From contig PMMN01000034.1 of assembly GCA_003162235.1 (NCBI GenBank), forward strand, positions 963 through 14,889: DNA of 13,927 nt, in the 5' to 3' direction. Origin of the DNA: Actinomycetota bacterium (GTDB lineage Bacteria; Actinomycetota; Thermoleophilia; Gaiellales; Gaiellaceae). Below the pieces are notes generated by a model. It saw only the letters and a program-made list of their open reading frames with translations. It had not been told where the DNA came from and did not search any database. Below are positions 5,551-12,694 of the stretch, in pieces. The first letter of the stretch is position 1, and each line of letters opens with the position of its first letter. A program made the translations under genes and the position numbers.

Positions 5551-5607
5551 CGAGGACGACGAATCGCGCTTGCCGAGCGCGGCCAGGCGGTGGAGTGCTT
5601 CGTTTCG

Positions 5608-6297
5608 TCATAGGTTCTTTAACGCCTCTCGCTTGCTGAGCGGACTCGGCCGGCTCTCGTTCTCTCGCACGTAGCGAGCGACCTCGTCCGGGTCGACGTG
5701 GGCGAGCGCCCGCAGCGCCCAGCCGATCGCCTTGCGGATGAAGAAGTCGCCGTCGGAGAGATTGGGCTCGATGCAAGCGAAGAGAAGCTCTCGGTCTGTC
5801 TTCGCTTTCAAAGTGACCTGGCAGATGATCGAACTACGCCGCTTCCAGAGCGATCGATCGCGGCTCCACGCGAGCATCTTCGTTCGCATCTGCTCCGGGA
5901 AGTCGAGTAGAAGCGGCCCGAGCCGGTGCGTGGCGACGTCGTCGACGAGATCCCACCAGGCGCCGCGCACAATCAGCTCCTCGTAGAGCGGCAGAGCAGC
6001 GAGCGTATGGAACGCCCGGTAGCGGCTCTGCCCGGCGAGGAAACCCGCGCAACCGAGTTCCTCGCGATACTCGGCGCCGCGCCAGAGCTCGAGCACCGTC
6101 TCGCGCCAGTCGTCGAAGCTCTCGAGTGGGAAATCCGCCGCGGCTCTGGCGACCAACTCGCGCTGGAGCGGGACGGTCACGCCACGGCAGGGCATCTCCG
6201 TCTTGAGGTAAGCCTTCATTCCGGGTGCCCGCTTCGCGTCGGCAAGCCGAGAGAGCCCGCTGCGGATCGCCGAAACGAGCTCGAGGTTCGCGCTCAC
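5608..6297 (-). CDS. AlkD-like DNA alkylation repair protein
   Basis: A HEAT-like-repeat DNA glycosylase that removes alkylated purines such as N3- and N7-alkyl adducts. The 229 residues show the family's active-site stretch GAWWDLVDD (112-120). By comparison with the AlkD of Bacillus cereus, Trp115, Asp119 and Arg154 should correspond to its Trp109, Asp113 and Arg148. The spacing of 35 between the last two is kept. Other family marks are SLWKRRSSI (149-157), DFFIRKAIGWALR (184-196) and the C-terminal LSKREALKNL. The frame is open further upstream, but GTG at 6297 is the start, overlapping the preceding gene's stop by 4 nt (GTGA), typical of coupled translation. It is the last gene of the 2-oxo acid dehydrogenase unit. 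Its presence there probably reflects shared transcription rather than a direct link to the complex. Confidence 0.85.
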   Translation of the reverse strand: MSANLELVSAIRSGLSRLADAKRAPGMKAYLKTEMPCRGVTVPLQRELVARAAADFPLESFDDWRETVLELWRGAEYREELGCAGFLAGQSRYRAFHTLAALPLYEELIVRGAWWDLVDDVATHRLGPLLLDFPEQMRTKMLAWSRDRSLWKRRSSIICQVTLKAKTDRELLFACIEPNLSDGDFFIRKAIGWALRALAHVDPDEVARYVRENESRPSPLSKREALKNL

Positions 6298-6773
6298 GCT
6301 CCCAGCCTCTTCTCGTACTGGAAGAGGACGAAGCCCTCGCCCGTATCCAGTTCGCCCACTTTCACGTAGCCGCCCTTCTCGTAGAAGTGCTGAGTCCTCA
6401 GGTTCCAGCTCGGTGTGTCGAGGACGAGGCGCTTGGTCTCGGCGAAGACACCCTCGGCGAAGCGGAGCAGCTCGGCTCCGATACCCCTGTTCTGGCACTC
6501 GGGCTCGAGGAAGGCGCGGCCGAACTCCACGCTCCCGTCCTCGAGCCGGAAGAGAACGAAGCCGCCGACGAGCCGATCCTGCTCGAGCACCTTGAAAAAG
6601 CGGCCGTTTCGGATCATCTCCTGCTGCCAGCCGGCGGAGTCGTAGCCGGGCGGGCCACAGGGGCCGGGCGCGCCGTAGTTGACGTCGTGCTCGAAGGCCC
6701 GGCGCGAGATCTCCGCCAGAGCCTCGGCGTCACCCTCCGCGGCTGGCTCGATCACGATCACGTTGCCGGCCAC
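6294..6773 (-). CDS. GNAT-family N-acetyltransferase
   Basis: A 159-residue single-domain GNAT protein that would transfer an acetyl group from acetyl-CoA to an unknown amine. The acetyl-CoA-binding motif A is at about 87-103, with the loop QNRGIGAELL (94-103). The C-terminal part has FYEKGGYVKVGE (130-141), the usual GNAT beta-bulge and helix end. The GTG at 6773 follows the E2 stop by 8 nt, and a GAGGGG runs right up to it, too close to be ideal. A second GTG at codon 5 (6761) has better spacing and is a possible alternative start. The gene overlaps the AlkD-like gene by 4 nt. The substrate cannot be told from the sequence. Confidence 0.75.
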   Translation of the reverse strand: MAGNVIVIEPAAEGDAEALAEISRRAFEHDVNYGAPGPCGPPGYDSAGWQQEMIRNGRFFKVLEQDRLVGGFVLFRLEDGSVEFGRAFLEPECQNRGIGAELLRFAEGVFAETKRLVLDTPSWNLRTQHFYEKGGYVKVGELDTGEGFVLFQYEKRLGA

Positions 6774-6781
6774 CCCTCGGG

Positions 6782-8071
6782 CTAGTAGCGCTCTTCGTTC
6801 CAGTTCTGCAAGTTGGCGCGTACCTCGGCCATGAACTGCACCGCGTAGGCGCCGTCGATCAGGCGGTGATCGAAGGAGAGGCAGAGGTTCATGATCGGGC
6901 GGATAGCAATGGCGTCGGCGCCGTTGTCGTCCGAGATCACGACCGCGCGCTTGACCAGCGCCTCGACGTCGAGGATCGCAACCTGCGGCTGGTTGATGAT
7001 CGGCGTGCCGATGATCGAGCCGTAGCCGCCCGGGTTGGTGATCGTGAAGGTGCCGCCCTGCACCTCGTCGGGGATCAGGCGCTTGGCGCGGGCACGCTCG
7101 CTCAGGTCCTGGATCGCCCGCGCGATCCCGAGCAAGTTCAGCCCCTCGGCGCCCCGAATGACGGGCACGATCAGGCCCTTGCTCTCGTCGAGCGCGACCG
7201 CGATGCTGAGATTGACGAAGCCGCGCGTGACGACCTCTTCGCCGCGCACCTCGCCGTTCAGCCAGGGCCAGTTGCGCAGGGCCTCGACGGTGGCGCGAGC
7301 GACGAAGGAGAGATAGGTGAGGCGGACACCGTGCTTCTCGAGGTACTCGGGCTTGAGCCGCGTCCGGATGTCGAAGACTCTCGACATGTCGACCTCGAAC
7401 ACGGTGGTGGCGTGAGCCGCGGTGTCGAGCGAGCGGCGCATGTGCTCGGCGATGCCGAGGCGCATCTGCGACATCCGCTCATGCCGCTCGCCGGGCGTCT
7501 CGAAATGTGGCGCGGAACTTGCTTGCGGCTGCGGTACGGGCGCCGGGGCCGCAACCGGCCGGGGCGTGGTCTCCGCATCCGTGCCCGCCGTCCGCTCGAT
7601 GTAGTCGAGGAGATCCTTCTTGGTCACGCGGCCGCCGCGCCCGCTTCCGGGAACGAGCGAGAGATCGACCGATTGCTCCGCCGCGATCCGCGCCACCACG
7701 GGAGAGACGAAGGCGCGGCCTCCTCCCGGTCCGTTCGGGACGGAAGCGGCAGCTTCGTGCGTGCCGGCGCCGGAGGGGGCGGCCAACGACTCGAGGACGC
7801 CGCTCCTACCGGCGGCTGCGTCCGTGGGCGTGATCAGCGCGATCGTGGTGCCGACGGGAACGGTCTCGCCTTCGGGCTTGACGATGCGGTCGAGGATTCC
7901 GTCGGCGGGACTCGGCACCTCGGTGTCGACCTTGTCGGTGGAGATCTCGAGCAGCGGCTCGTCGGCCTTGGTTGCCTCGCCCTCGCTCTTCAGCCACTTG
8001 ACGATCGTCCCTTCCGAGACGGAGACGCCCATCTGCGGCATGACCACCTCGATGTGGGTCTGAGTAGCCAT
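6782..8071 (-). CDS. 2-oxo acid dehydrogenase E2 component (dihydrolipoyl acyltransferase)
   Basis: E2 is the core of pyruvate or branched-chain 2-oxo acid dehydrogenase complexes. It takes the acyl group from E1 on a lipoyl arm and passes it to CoA. The 429 residues show, in order: one lipoyl domain (about 5-82) with lipoyl Lys47 in the STDKVDTE turn; an Ala/Pro/Gly linker; a peripheral-subunit-binding domain (about 121-158, with SPVVARIAAE and GSGRGGRVTKKDL); a second Ala/Pro-rich linker (about 165-190); and the catalytic domain (about 200-429) with the HRLIDG motif, His402 and Asp406. The start ATG shares one base with the E1beta stop (TGATG). Having a single lipoyl domain is more usual for branched-chain or Gram-positive-like complexes, but this does not fix the substrate. 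The lipB and lipA genes nearby provide its cofactor. Confidence 0.93.
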   Translation of the reverse strand: MATQTHIEVVMPQMGVSVSEGTIVKWLKSEGEATKADEPLLEISTDKVDTEVPSPADGILDRIVKPEGETVPVGTTIALITPTDAAAGRSGVLESLAAPSGAGTHEAAASVPNGPGGGRAFVSPVVARIAAEQSVDLSLVPGSGRGGRVTKKDLLDYIERTAGTDAETTPRPVAAPAPVPQPQASSAPHFETPGERHERMSQMRLGIAEHMRRSLDTAAHATTVFEVDMSRVFDIRTRLKPEYLEKHGVRLTYLSFVARATVEALRNWPWLNGEVRGEEVVTRGFVNLSIAVALDESKGLIVPVIRGAEGLNLLGIARAIQDLSERARAKRLIPDEVQGGTFTITNPGGYGSIIGTPIINQPQVAILDVEALVKRAVVISDDNGADAIAIRPIMNLCLSFDHRLIDGAYAVQFMAEVRANLQNWNEERY

Positions 8072-9045
8072 CAGTACGCGACCAGCTCTCGTAGCGCCGA
8101 GGCGACGTCGGCGACCTGGGGAATGAAGGCCTTCTCGAGCGGAGGCGAGAAGGGAATCGGTGTGTCGGGCGCCGCGACGCGCTTGATCGGCGCATCGAGG
8201 TTCTCGAAGGCCTCTTCGGCCACCTGGGCGGCGATCTCAGCGCCAAAGCCCGAAGTGCGCGTGTCCTCGTGCAGGATCAGGAGCTTCGAGGTCTTGGCCA
8301 CGCTTTCGAGCACGGCCTGCTTGTCCCAGGGCTGCAGAGTGCGCAGGTCGAGGATCTCGACCGAAATGCCTTCGCCGCGGAGCTCGTCGGCGGCCTCGGC
8401 GGCGGTGTAGACCATCGCTCCCCAGGTCACGAGCGTGACGTCGTCGCCCGCGCGGTGCACGCGAGCTTTGCCGAAGGGGACGGTGTAGCGCCCTTCCGGC
8501 ACGTCCGCCTTGATACGCCGATAGAGGTGCTTGTGCTCGAAGTAGAGCACGGGATTGGGATCTTCCACTGCGGTCGCCAGCAGGCCTTTGGCGTCACGCG
8601 GCGTGGCCGGGCAGACGACCTTTAGCCCGGGAACATGGGTGAACGAGCTCTCGGGGCTCTGCGAGTGGAAGGGGCCGCCCGAGAAGCCGCCGCCTGAGGG
8701 CAGCCGCAGCACGAGCGGCACCGGCGTTCCGGCCCGGTAGTACTGCTTGGCGGCGACGGTGACGAGGTGATCCCAAGCGCAGGAGACGAAGTCGGCGAAC
8801 TGGAGCTCGGCGACGGGGCGCAGGCCCATCAGCGCGGCGCCGGTGGCGCTGCCGGCGATGGCGATCTCCGACAGCGGCGCATCGATCACCCGCCAGGGCC
8901 CGAACTCCTCGAGGAAGCCGACGGTTACCTTGAAGGCGCCGCCGTAGACGCCCACGTCCTCGCCGATTACGAACACGCGCTCGTCGCGGCGCATCTCCTG
9001 GCGAAGTCCGTCCGAGATCGCCTGCAGGTAGGTCATCTCAGGCAT
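8071..9045 (-). CDS. 2-oxo acid dehydrogenase E1 component, beta subunit
   Basis: The beta half of the thiamine-diphosphate-dependent E1 heterotetramer, which decarboxylates the 2-oxo acid and passes the acyl group to E2. The 324 residues match the family in length and carry GEDVGVYGG (28-36), the cofactor-activating glutamate Glu60 in APLSEIAIAG, and HSQS with His127 in the acyl-transfer region. The C-terminal domain contains VTWGAMVYTA and the DLRTLQPWD motif. The ATG at 9045 has GGGAG 6 nt upstream and overlaps the E1alpha stop by 8 nt. An ATG three codons later would start 1 nt after that stop and is a less likely alternative. The E3 dihydrolipoamide dehydrogenase that completes the complex is not in the window. 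Confidence 0.93.
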   Translation of the reverse strand: MPEMTYLQAISDGLRQEMRRDERVFVIGEDVGVYGGAFKVTVGFLEEFGPWRVIDAPLSEIAIAGSATGAALMGLRPVAELQFADFVSCAWDHLVTVAAKQYYRAGTPVPLVLRLPSGGGFSGGPFHSQSPESSFTHVPGLKVVCPATPRDAKGLLATAVEDPNPVLYFEHKHLYRRIKADVPEGRYTVPFGKARVHRAGDDVTLVTWGAMVYTAAEAADELRGEGISVEILDLRTLQPWDKQAVLESVAKTSKLLILHEDTRTSGFGAEIAAQVAEEAFENLDAPIKRVAAPDTPIPFSPPLEKAFIPQVADVASALRELVAY

Positions 9046-10084
9046 CTGTGTCTCCCGGCGCCTCGGTCGATTCGGCGTAGACGCCCTGTTCGAGCTCGGC
9101 GGGATCGGGCATTGGCGAGGCTTCGGCCCGCCGCTGAGCCTCGCCGAGAAGCGCCTTCACCTCGTTCTCTATCTCGCCCTGCTCGGCCTCGCCCAGTTGA
9201 GCGTGCTCGCTCAGCCAGAGCCCGAAGCGCCCGATCGGGTCACGTTTCGCCCACTCCTGGAAGAGCTCGCTCGGCACGTAGAAGGCGTCGTCGTGAACGG
9301 CGTGGCCCTCCATCCTGAAGGTCACGCACTCGATCAAGGTCGGGCCGCCTCCTTCGCGCGCCTTCTCGATCGCCCGCTGCGCCTGCTCGTAGACAGCGAG
9401 AATGTCGGTTCCGTCGACGACGATTCCCTCGAACCCGTAACCGGCGGCGCGATCGGCAAGGTTGGCGCAGGCGTACTCGAACTGGGGCGGGGTCGAGTAG
9501 GCGTACTGGTTGTTGTCGCAGACGAAGACGACCGGAAGGCGGCGGACGCCGGCGAAGTTCATTGCCTCGTGCGCGTCGCCGCGAGCTGCGGCGCCGTCGC
9601 CGTACCAGCAAACCGAGACGCGCGGCTCGCCTCGAATGCGGAAGGCGAGGCCGAGGCCGACAGCCACCGGCATCATCGCCGGCAGGTGGCTAACCATGGA
9701 GATCAAGTTTTGCTCGATCAGAGCGAGGTGGACGTTCCCGTCGCGGCCGCGTGCGGGGCCGTCGGCGCGGCCCATGTACTGGGCGAGGATGCGCCACGCC
9801 TCGACGCCGCGCGTTACGTGGACGCCCATGTCGCGGTGCAGAGGCGTGCCGCCGTCCTCGGGGCGCATCGCCGTGGCGACTCCCACCGACGCCGCCTCGT
9901 TGCCGCGACCGGTGTAGAAAGAACCGGGGATCTTGCCCTGCTTGTAGAGGATGTGGCCGCGCTCTTCGATCCCGCGCGTGATCATCATGTTCCGGTACAT
10001 GCCGAGGAGTTCCGCTCGGCCGAGCCCGAGCTGCCCGATCTCGAGTGACGAGCCCAGCGGCTCCGTGTCTCTAGCGATCGCCAC
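9038..10084 (-). CDS. 2-oxo acid dehydrogenase E1 component, alpha subunit
   Basis: The alpha half of E1, binding thiamine diphosphate. The 348-residue protein has the cofactor motif beginning GDGAAARGD (162-170) and ending CDNNQYAYS (189-197). It also has the conserved substrate loop RGNEAASVG (60-68) and the GHAVHDD segment (260-266) near the active site. The GTG at 10084 has a strong GGAGGG (10094-10089) just upstream and is the first gene of E1alpha-E1beta-E2-GNAT-AlkD. Sequence by eye does not separate pyruvate, branched-chain 2-oxo acid and acetoin dehydrogenases. The HRDMGVHVTRG stretch resembles the pyruvate/branched-chain group as I recall it. Transcription starts in the 91-bp gap shared with the divergent amidohydrolase gene, but I cannot pick out a clear minus-strand promoter there. 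Confidence 0.92.
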   Translation of the reverse strand: MAIARDTEPLGSSLEIGQLGLGRAELLGMYRNMMITRGIEERGHILYKQGKIPGSFYTGRGNEAASVGVATAMRPEDGGTPLHRDMGVHVTRGVEAWRILAQYMGRADGPARGRDGNVHLALIEQNLISMVSHLPAMMPVAVGLGLAFRIRGEPRVSVCWYGDGAAARGDAHEAMNFAGVRRLPVVFVCDNNQYAYSTPPQFEYACANLADRAAGYGFEGIVVDGTDILAVYEQAQRAIEKAREGGGPTLIECVTFRMEGHAVHDDAFYVPSELFQEWAKRDPIGRFGLWLSEHAQLGEAEQGEIENEVKALLGEAQRRAEASPMPDPAELEQGVYAESTEAPGDTDA

Positions 10085-10159
10085 CTATCCCTCCGTCGTT
10101 CGTTTACTCCAGAACGAGGGCACGCAGTCTAGTCAAGCTTCTTGAGACGAACTCCTTGC

Positions 10160-10165
10160 TAGCAT
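10160..10165 (+). promoter_or_regulatory. Candidate -10 box (TAGCAT) of the amidohydrolase gene
   Basis: TAGCAT fits TAnnnT and ends 10 nt before the GTG at 10176, so the leader would be only a few bases long. There is no ribosome-binding site before that GTG. No good -35 hexamer is at 16-18 bp; TTGAGA (10142-10147) is only 12 bp away. Confidence 0.35.
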
Positions 10166-10175
10166 CGCCCACGCC

Positions 10176-11489
10176 GTGGAGACGATCTTCTCCGCCGATT
10201 GGTTGCTCCCTGTCGAACGAACGCCGATCGAGAACGGCGCGATAGCGATCGAGAACGGCCGCATTACCAAGGTCGGCACGAGCGAAGAGATCGGGCGCGG
10301 CCGCAACTTTCCGAAGGCCGTGATCATGCCCGGCTTCGTCAACGCCCACACCCATCTCGAGTACGCGGGCTACACGGGCTTCGGCGACGGGCTCGACTTC
10401 GGCGGTTGGATCGCGCTGCATCTCGAGCGAAAGCTGCGCCTCTCCTTCGAGGAGATCGTTTCGCTGGCGCGGCTTGGTGCCGCCGAGTGCCTGGCCTCGG
10501 GCATCACGACAGTGCTCGACGCGAGCTTTAGCGCCGCTTCGGCGCGCGCCTGTTCCGATCTCGGCCTGAAAGCGATCGTCTGCCTGGAGGTGTTCGGAGA
10601 CGATCCCGGCGCTGCGCTTCGCCATTTCGAAGAGCTGCGCGAGCTGGCGCTGCCGTCGCTTTCCGAGCAGGTGCGGCTGGGAATCTCGCCGCATGCTCCC
10701 TACACCGTCTCGACCGCCGTTTACGCGGCGGCCCGAGAGCTGGGGCTGCCTGTCGCCACCCACCTGTCCGAAAGCGAGGCCGAGCGAGCCTGGCTCCTAC
10801 GCGGCGAAGGGCCGCTGGAGGCTCTCCGCGACTATCTCCTGCCACCGAGTGGCGAGACCGGGATCCGGGCGCTTGCCCACGCGGGCGCGATCGGCCCGGA
10901 GACCGTCGCCGCCCACTGCGTCGACCTCGACCGTATGGAGATCGAGCTGCTCGCCTCACTCGACGTCGCGGTCGCGCACTGTCCACGCTCGAACGGCTAC
11001 CTCGGTTGCGGTATCGCGCCGCTCGCAGACCTTCTCGAAGCGGGCGTTCGCGTGGGGATCGGAACCGACAGTCCGGCCTCGGTTCCATCCTTCGACATGT
11101 TCGAAGAGCTTCGCTTCGCGATCGCTTGCGCGCGTGCGCGCGAGCGCAGACCAGAGGCGCTGACGGCCGCCCGGGCGCTCGAGCTGGCGACGCTCGGCTC
11201 CGCCCGGGCGCTCGGGATCGAGGACGAGGTTGGCTCGCTCCTCCCCGGCAAGCGAGCAGATATCGCTATCGTGGCGCTAGAAGGCACGTCGCTTCTACCA
11301 TGGGAAGATCCGCAAACCGCGGTCGTCCTCGGTGGTAGCCCGGAACGCGTTCAGCTAACTGTCGTCGACGGCGAGACGAAGTACGAGAAGGGAGAGTTCG
11401 AGTGGGCCGATCTCAGCAGCGCAAGCGCAGCCGCCAGAGGTCGAATGCTCGCCGGCAGCAGCGATCCACCTCGCGTAACCGGAGCGTAG
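10176..11489 (+). CDS. Amidohydrolase-superfamily deaminase (aminodeoxyfutalosine/adenosine-derivative type)
   Basis: A metal-dependent hydrolase of the cytosine/adenosine deaminase group. The 437 residues show the metal ligands His58 and His60 (NAHTHLE), His196 with Glu199 in HLSE (likely metal ligand and proton shuttle), His247 (AAHCVD) and Asp298 (GTDSP). The N-terminal small beta-domain (IAIENGRITKVG) and C-terminal LLPGKRADIAIV are typical. Close relatives deaminate S-adenosylhomocysteine, methylthioadenosine or 6-amino-6-deoxyfutalosine. The HTHLE form of the first motif is one I associate with the aminodeoxyfutalosine deaminases of menaquinone synthesis, so that is the favoured but unproven role; no other mqn gene is present. 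No start codon precedes GTG 10176 in frame nearby. The last 29 codons overlap the next gene out of frame, and residues after about 405 look like an unconserved tail. Confidence 0.7.
   Translation: METIFSADWLLPVERTPIENGAIAIENGRITKVGTSEEIGRGRNFPKAVIMPGFVNAHTHLEYAGYTGFGDGLDFGGWIALHLERKLRLSFEEIVSLARLGAAECLASGITTVLDASFSAASARACSDLGLKAIVCLEVFGDDPGAALRHFEELRELALPSLSEQVRLGISPHAPYTVSTAVYAAARELGLPVATHLSESEAERAWLLRGEGPLEALRDYLLPPSGETGIRALAHAGAIGPETVAAHCVDLDRMEIELLASLDVAVAHCPRSNGYLGCGIAPLADLLEAGVRVGIGTDSPASVPSFDMFEELRFAIACARARERRPEALTAARALELATLGSARALGIEDEVGSLLPGKRADIAIVALEGTSLLPWEDPQTAVVLGGSPERVQLTVVDGETKYEKGEFEWADLSSASAAARGRMLAGSSDPPRVTGA
11388..11394 (+). promoter_or_regulatory. Ribosome-binding site inside the amidohydrolase gene
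   Basis: AAGGGAG lies 7 nt before the GTG at 11402, the best Shine-Dalgarno spacing in this part of the window. It decides the start of the TPR-like gene within the amidohydrolase reading frame rather than at the later ATG at 11543. Confidence 0.6.
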
Positions 11490-12301
11490 CCAGCACCCCG
11501 GCTAAGACCAGGAGCGGCTACTCGCCGACGATCGAAGGGACGATGTTCTTCATGCGCCTTCGCCGCGGCGCGAAGTGGGTGTTCGTTCTGCTCGTCTTCG
11601 CGTTCGCGTTCGGCTTCCTGTTCTCGGGTGTCGGCGGCGGCGGCGGCGGCGACGTCATCTCGCAGCTGCTCGGCATGCGCGGCGGTAACCCGGTCAAGAG
11701 CGCCGAGAAGACGGTGAAGCAGCACCCGCGCGATGCGTCAGCCTGGAGTTCGCTGGCACTGCTCTACGTGGGCAAAGGCAGGCAGACAGACGCCATCCGG
11801 GCCTACGAGACTTTTCTGAAGCTGAAGCCGAAAGACCTGGTCGGGCTCTCGCAACTCTCGAATATCTGGAGAGCAATCACCAATCAGCGCTGGAACGAGT
11901 ACTCCGTGGCGGCCCAAGAGCTCCAGGGCGCCAGCGGACCTTTCGGCTCGAGCACCGACCCCGTGCAGACGTTTCTCGGAACATCCAGTACTAATTCTTT
12001 GCTGACGGCGTATACCAGCTCTCTCACCACCAAAGTCAGCGACGCCTACGGCGTCTACCAGACGGCTGGAGCGTCCTGGGAGAGCGTCAACCGGCGCTAC
12101 CTGAAAGCGACACCCGTGAGCGACACGCTGGCGCGGGCGCAGGCTGTGCTTCAGCTGGGCGAAGCCGCCGCGAATGCCAACGACCTGAAGACAACGATCA
12201 GGTCATACAAGCTGTACCTGCGCTTGGTTCCGGGCAGCAAGCTGGCGCCGCAAGTACGCAAGGCCCTCGCTGCAGCAGAAAAAGCCAGCCCGAAAGGTTA
12301 G
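11402..12301 (+). CDS. Membrane-anchored TPR-like protein with basic N-terminus
   Basis: A 299-residue protein I do not recognise as a named family. Residues 1-47 are Arg/Ser/Gln-rich and probably cytosolic and disordered. One transmembrane helix follows at about 58-76 (KWVFVLLVFAFAFGFLF), then a Gly-rich linker with six Gly in a row. After it comes a helical region with a TPR-like repeat at about 98-143 (DASAWSSLALLYVGKGRQTDAI...YETFLKLKP) and another helical pair near 241-276 (AVLQLGEAA...YKLYLRLVP). By the positive-inside rule the TPR part would lie outside the membrane, perhaps as a scaffold for other proteins. GTG 11402 is favoured by the AAGGGAG site; ATG 11543 (residue 48), preceded by GAAGGGA, is a possible second start. 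The gene overlaps the amidohydrolase gene by 88 nt and precedes the STAS gene by 42 bp. Confidence 0.6.
   Translation: MGRSQQRKRSRQRSNARRQQRSTSRNRSVASTPAKTRSGYSPTIEGTMFFMRLRRGAKWVFVLLVFAFAFGFLFSGVGGGGGGDVISQLLGMRGGNPVKSAEKTVKQHPRDASAWSSLALLYVGKGRQTDAIRAYETFLKLKPKDLVGLSQLSNIWRAITNQRWNEYSVAAQELQGASGPFGSSTDPVQTFLGTSSTNSLLTAYTSSLTTKVSDAYGVYQTAGASWESVNRRYLKATPVSDTLARAQAVLQLGEAAANANDLKTTIRSYKLYLRLVPGSKLAPQVRKALAAAEKASPKG
11632..11651 (+). repeat. GGC triplet repeat in the TPR-like gene
   Basis: Six consecutive GGC triplets (11633-11650) encode a hexaglycine linker just after the transmembrane helix. Loss or gain of one unit would keep the frame and only change linker length. Confidence 0.7.
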
Positions 12302-12343
12302 AGTGCATTCGAGGGCGAAGAGCGCGGAGGGAAGGCGATCGGC

Positions 12344-12694
12344 ATGAATTTCGACATAGCTACCGAGCGGCTCGACGGCGGGGTGTTCGTGATCGCGCTC
12401 AGCGGCGAGGTCGATCTCTATACCGCGCCCGAGTTCAAGCAGCAGTTGGTCGACGCCGTCACCGACGGCGCGCGCCACGTGATCGTCGATCTGACCGAGA
12501 CGACCTTTATCGACTCGACCACGCTCGGTGTGCTGGTGGGTGGGGTCAGGCGCCTGCGTGAGAAGGAGGGCGACCTCTCGCTCGTCTGCAGCGATCGCAA
12601 CGTCACCAAGATCTTCGAGATCACCGGGCTCAATCAGGTCTTCTCGATCGCGCCGAGCCGAGCCGAAGCGCTGGCGCGCCTGGCTTCCGGCTAG
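12344..12694 (+). CDS. STAS-domain anti-sigma factor antagonist
   Basis: A 116-residue single STAS domain of the SpoIIAA/RsbV kind. These proteins bind an anti-sigma kinase and so release a sigma factor; phosphorylation of a conserved serine blocks binding. The N-terminal strands contain VIALSGEVDLYTAPEFKQ (17-34). The phosphorylation motif FIDSTTLGVLVGG places the target at Ser58. The C-terminal helices (VTKIFEITGLNQVFSI) are typical, and the length is normal. GGAGGGAAGG (12326-12335) precedes the ATG, with its GAAGG 8 nt away. No anti-sigma kinase, phosphatase or sigma factor is in the window, so its partner is encoded elsewhere. It follows the TPR-like gene on the same strand and may share its transcript. 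Confidence 0.88.
   Translation: MNFDIATERLDGGVFVIALSGEVDLYTAPEFKQQLVDAVTDGARHVIVDLTETTFIDSTTLGVLVGGVRRLREKEGDLSLVCSDRNVTKIFEITGLNQVFSIAPSRAEALARLASG

Larger units (their letters stand above)
5232..5607. other. Structured non-coding region between the cupin unit and the dehydrogenase operon
   Basis: No convincing gene lies in these 376 bp; the open frames here lack ribosome-binding sites and recognisable domains. The region holds the cupin promoter and leader at its left end, two copies of a 16-bp near-direct repeat 184 bp apart, and at least four hairpins: 5381-5420, 5474-5486, 5518-5550 and 5564-5582. It lies downstream of the AlkD-like gene, so it could contain that operon's 3' end. The density of perfect stems is well above what I see in other gaps of this window. 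It resembles a dispersed extragenic repeat (REP- or MITE-like) more than ordinary spacer, but only one locus is visible. Confidence 0.5.

Noticed and set aside
5285..5607. Small open frames within the intergenic region on both strands
   Set aside because: None has a ribosome-binding site or a domain-like sequence, and hairpins interrupt them; the region is treated as non-coding.
6866..8410. A 514-codon open frame on the plus strand
   Set aside because: It is antisense to E2 and E1beta. High GC content leaves few stop codons on the opposite strand; the product is low-complexity Arg/Asp/Gly-rich.
10131..10136. TTGACT on the minus strand as the -35 box of the E1alpha promoter
   Set aside because: A good -35 hexamer, but no TAnnnT box lies 16-18 bp downstream, so I do not call a promoter.
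10220..10260. Direct repeat GATCGAGAACGGC within the amidohydrolase gene
   Set aside because: It encodes IENG twice in the N-terminal beta-domain, where the second copy is the common ENGRI motif; a coding coincidence is the simplest explanation.
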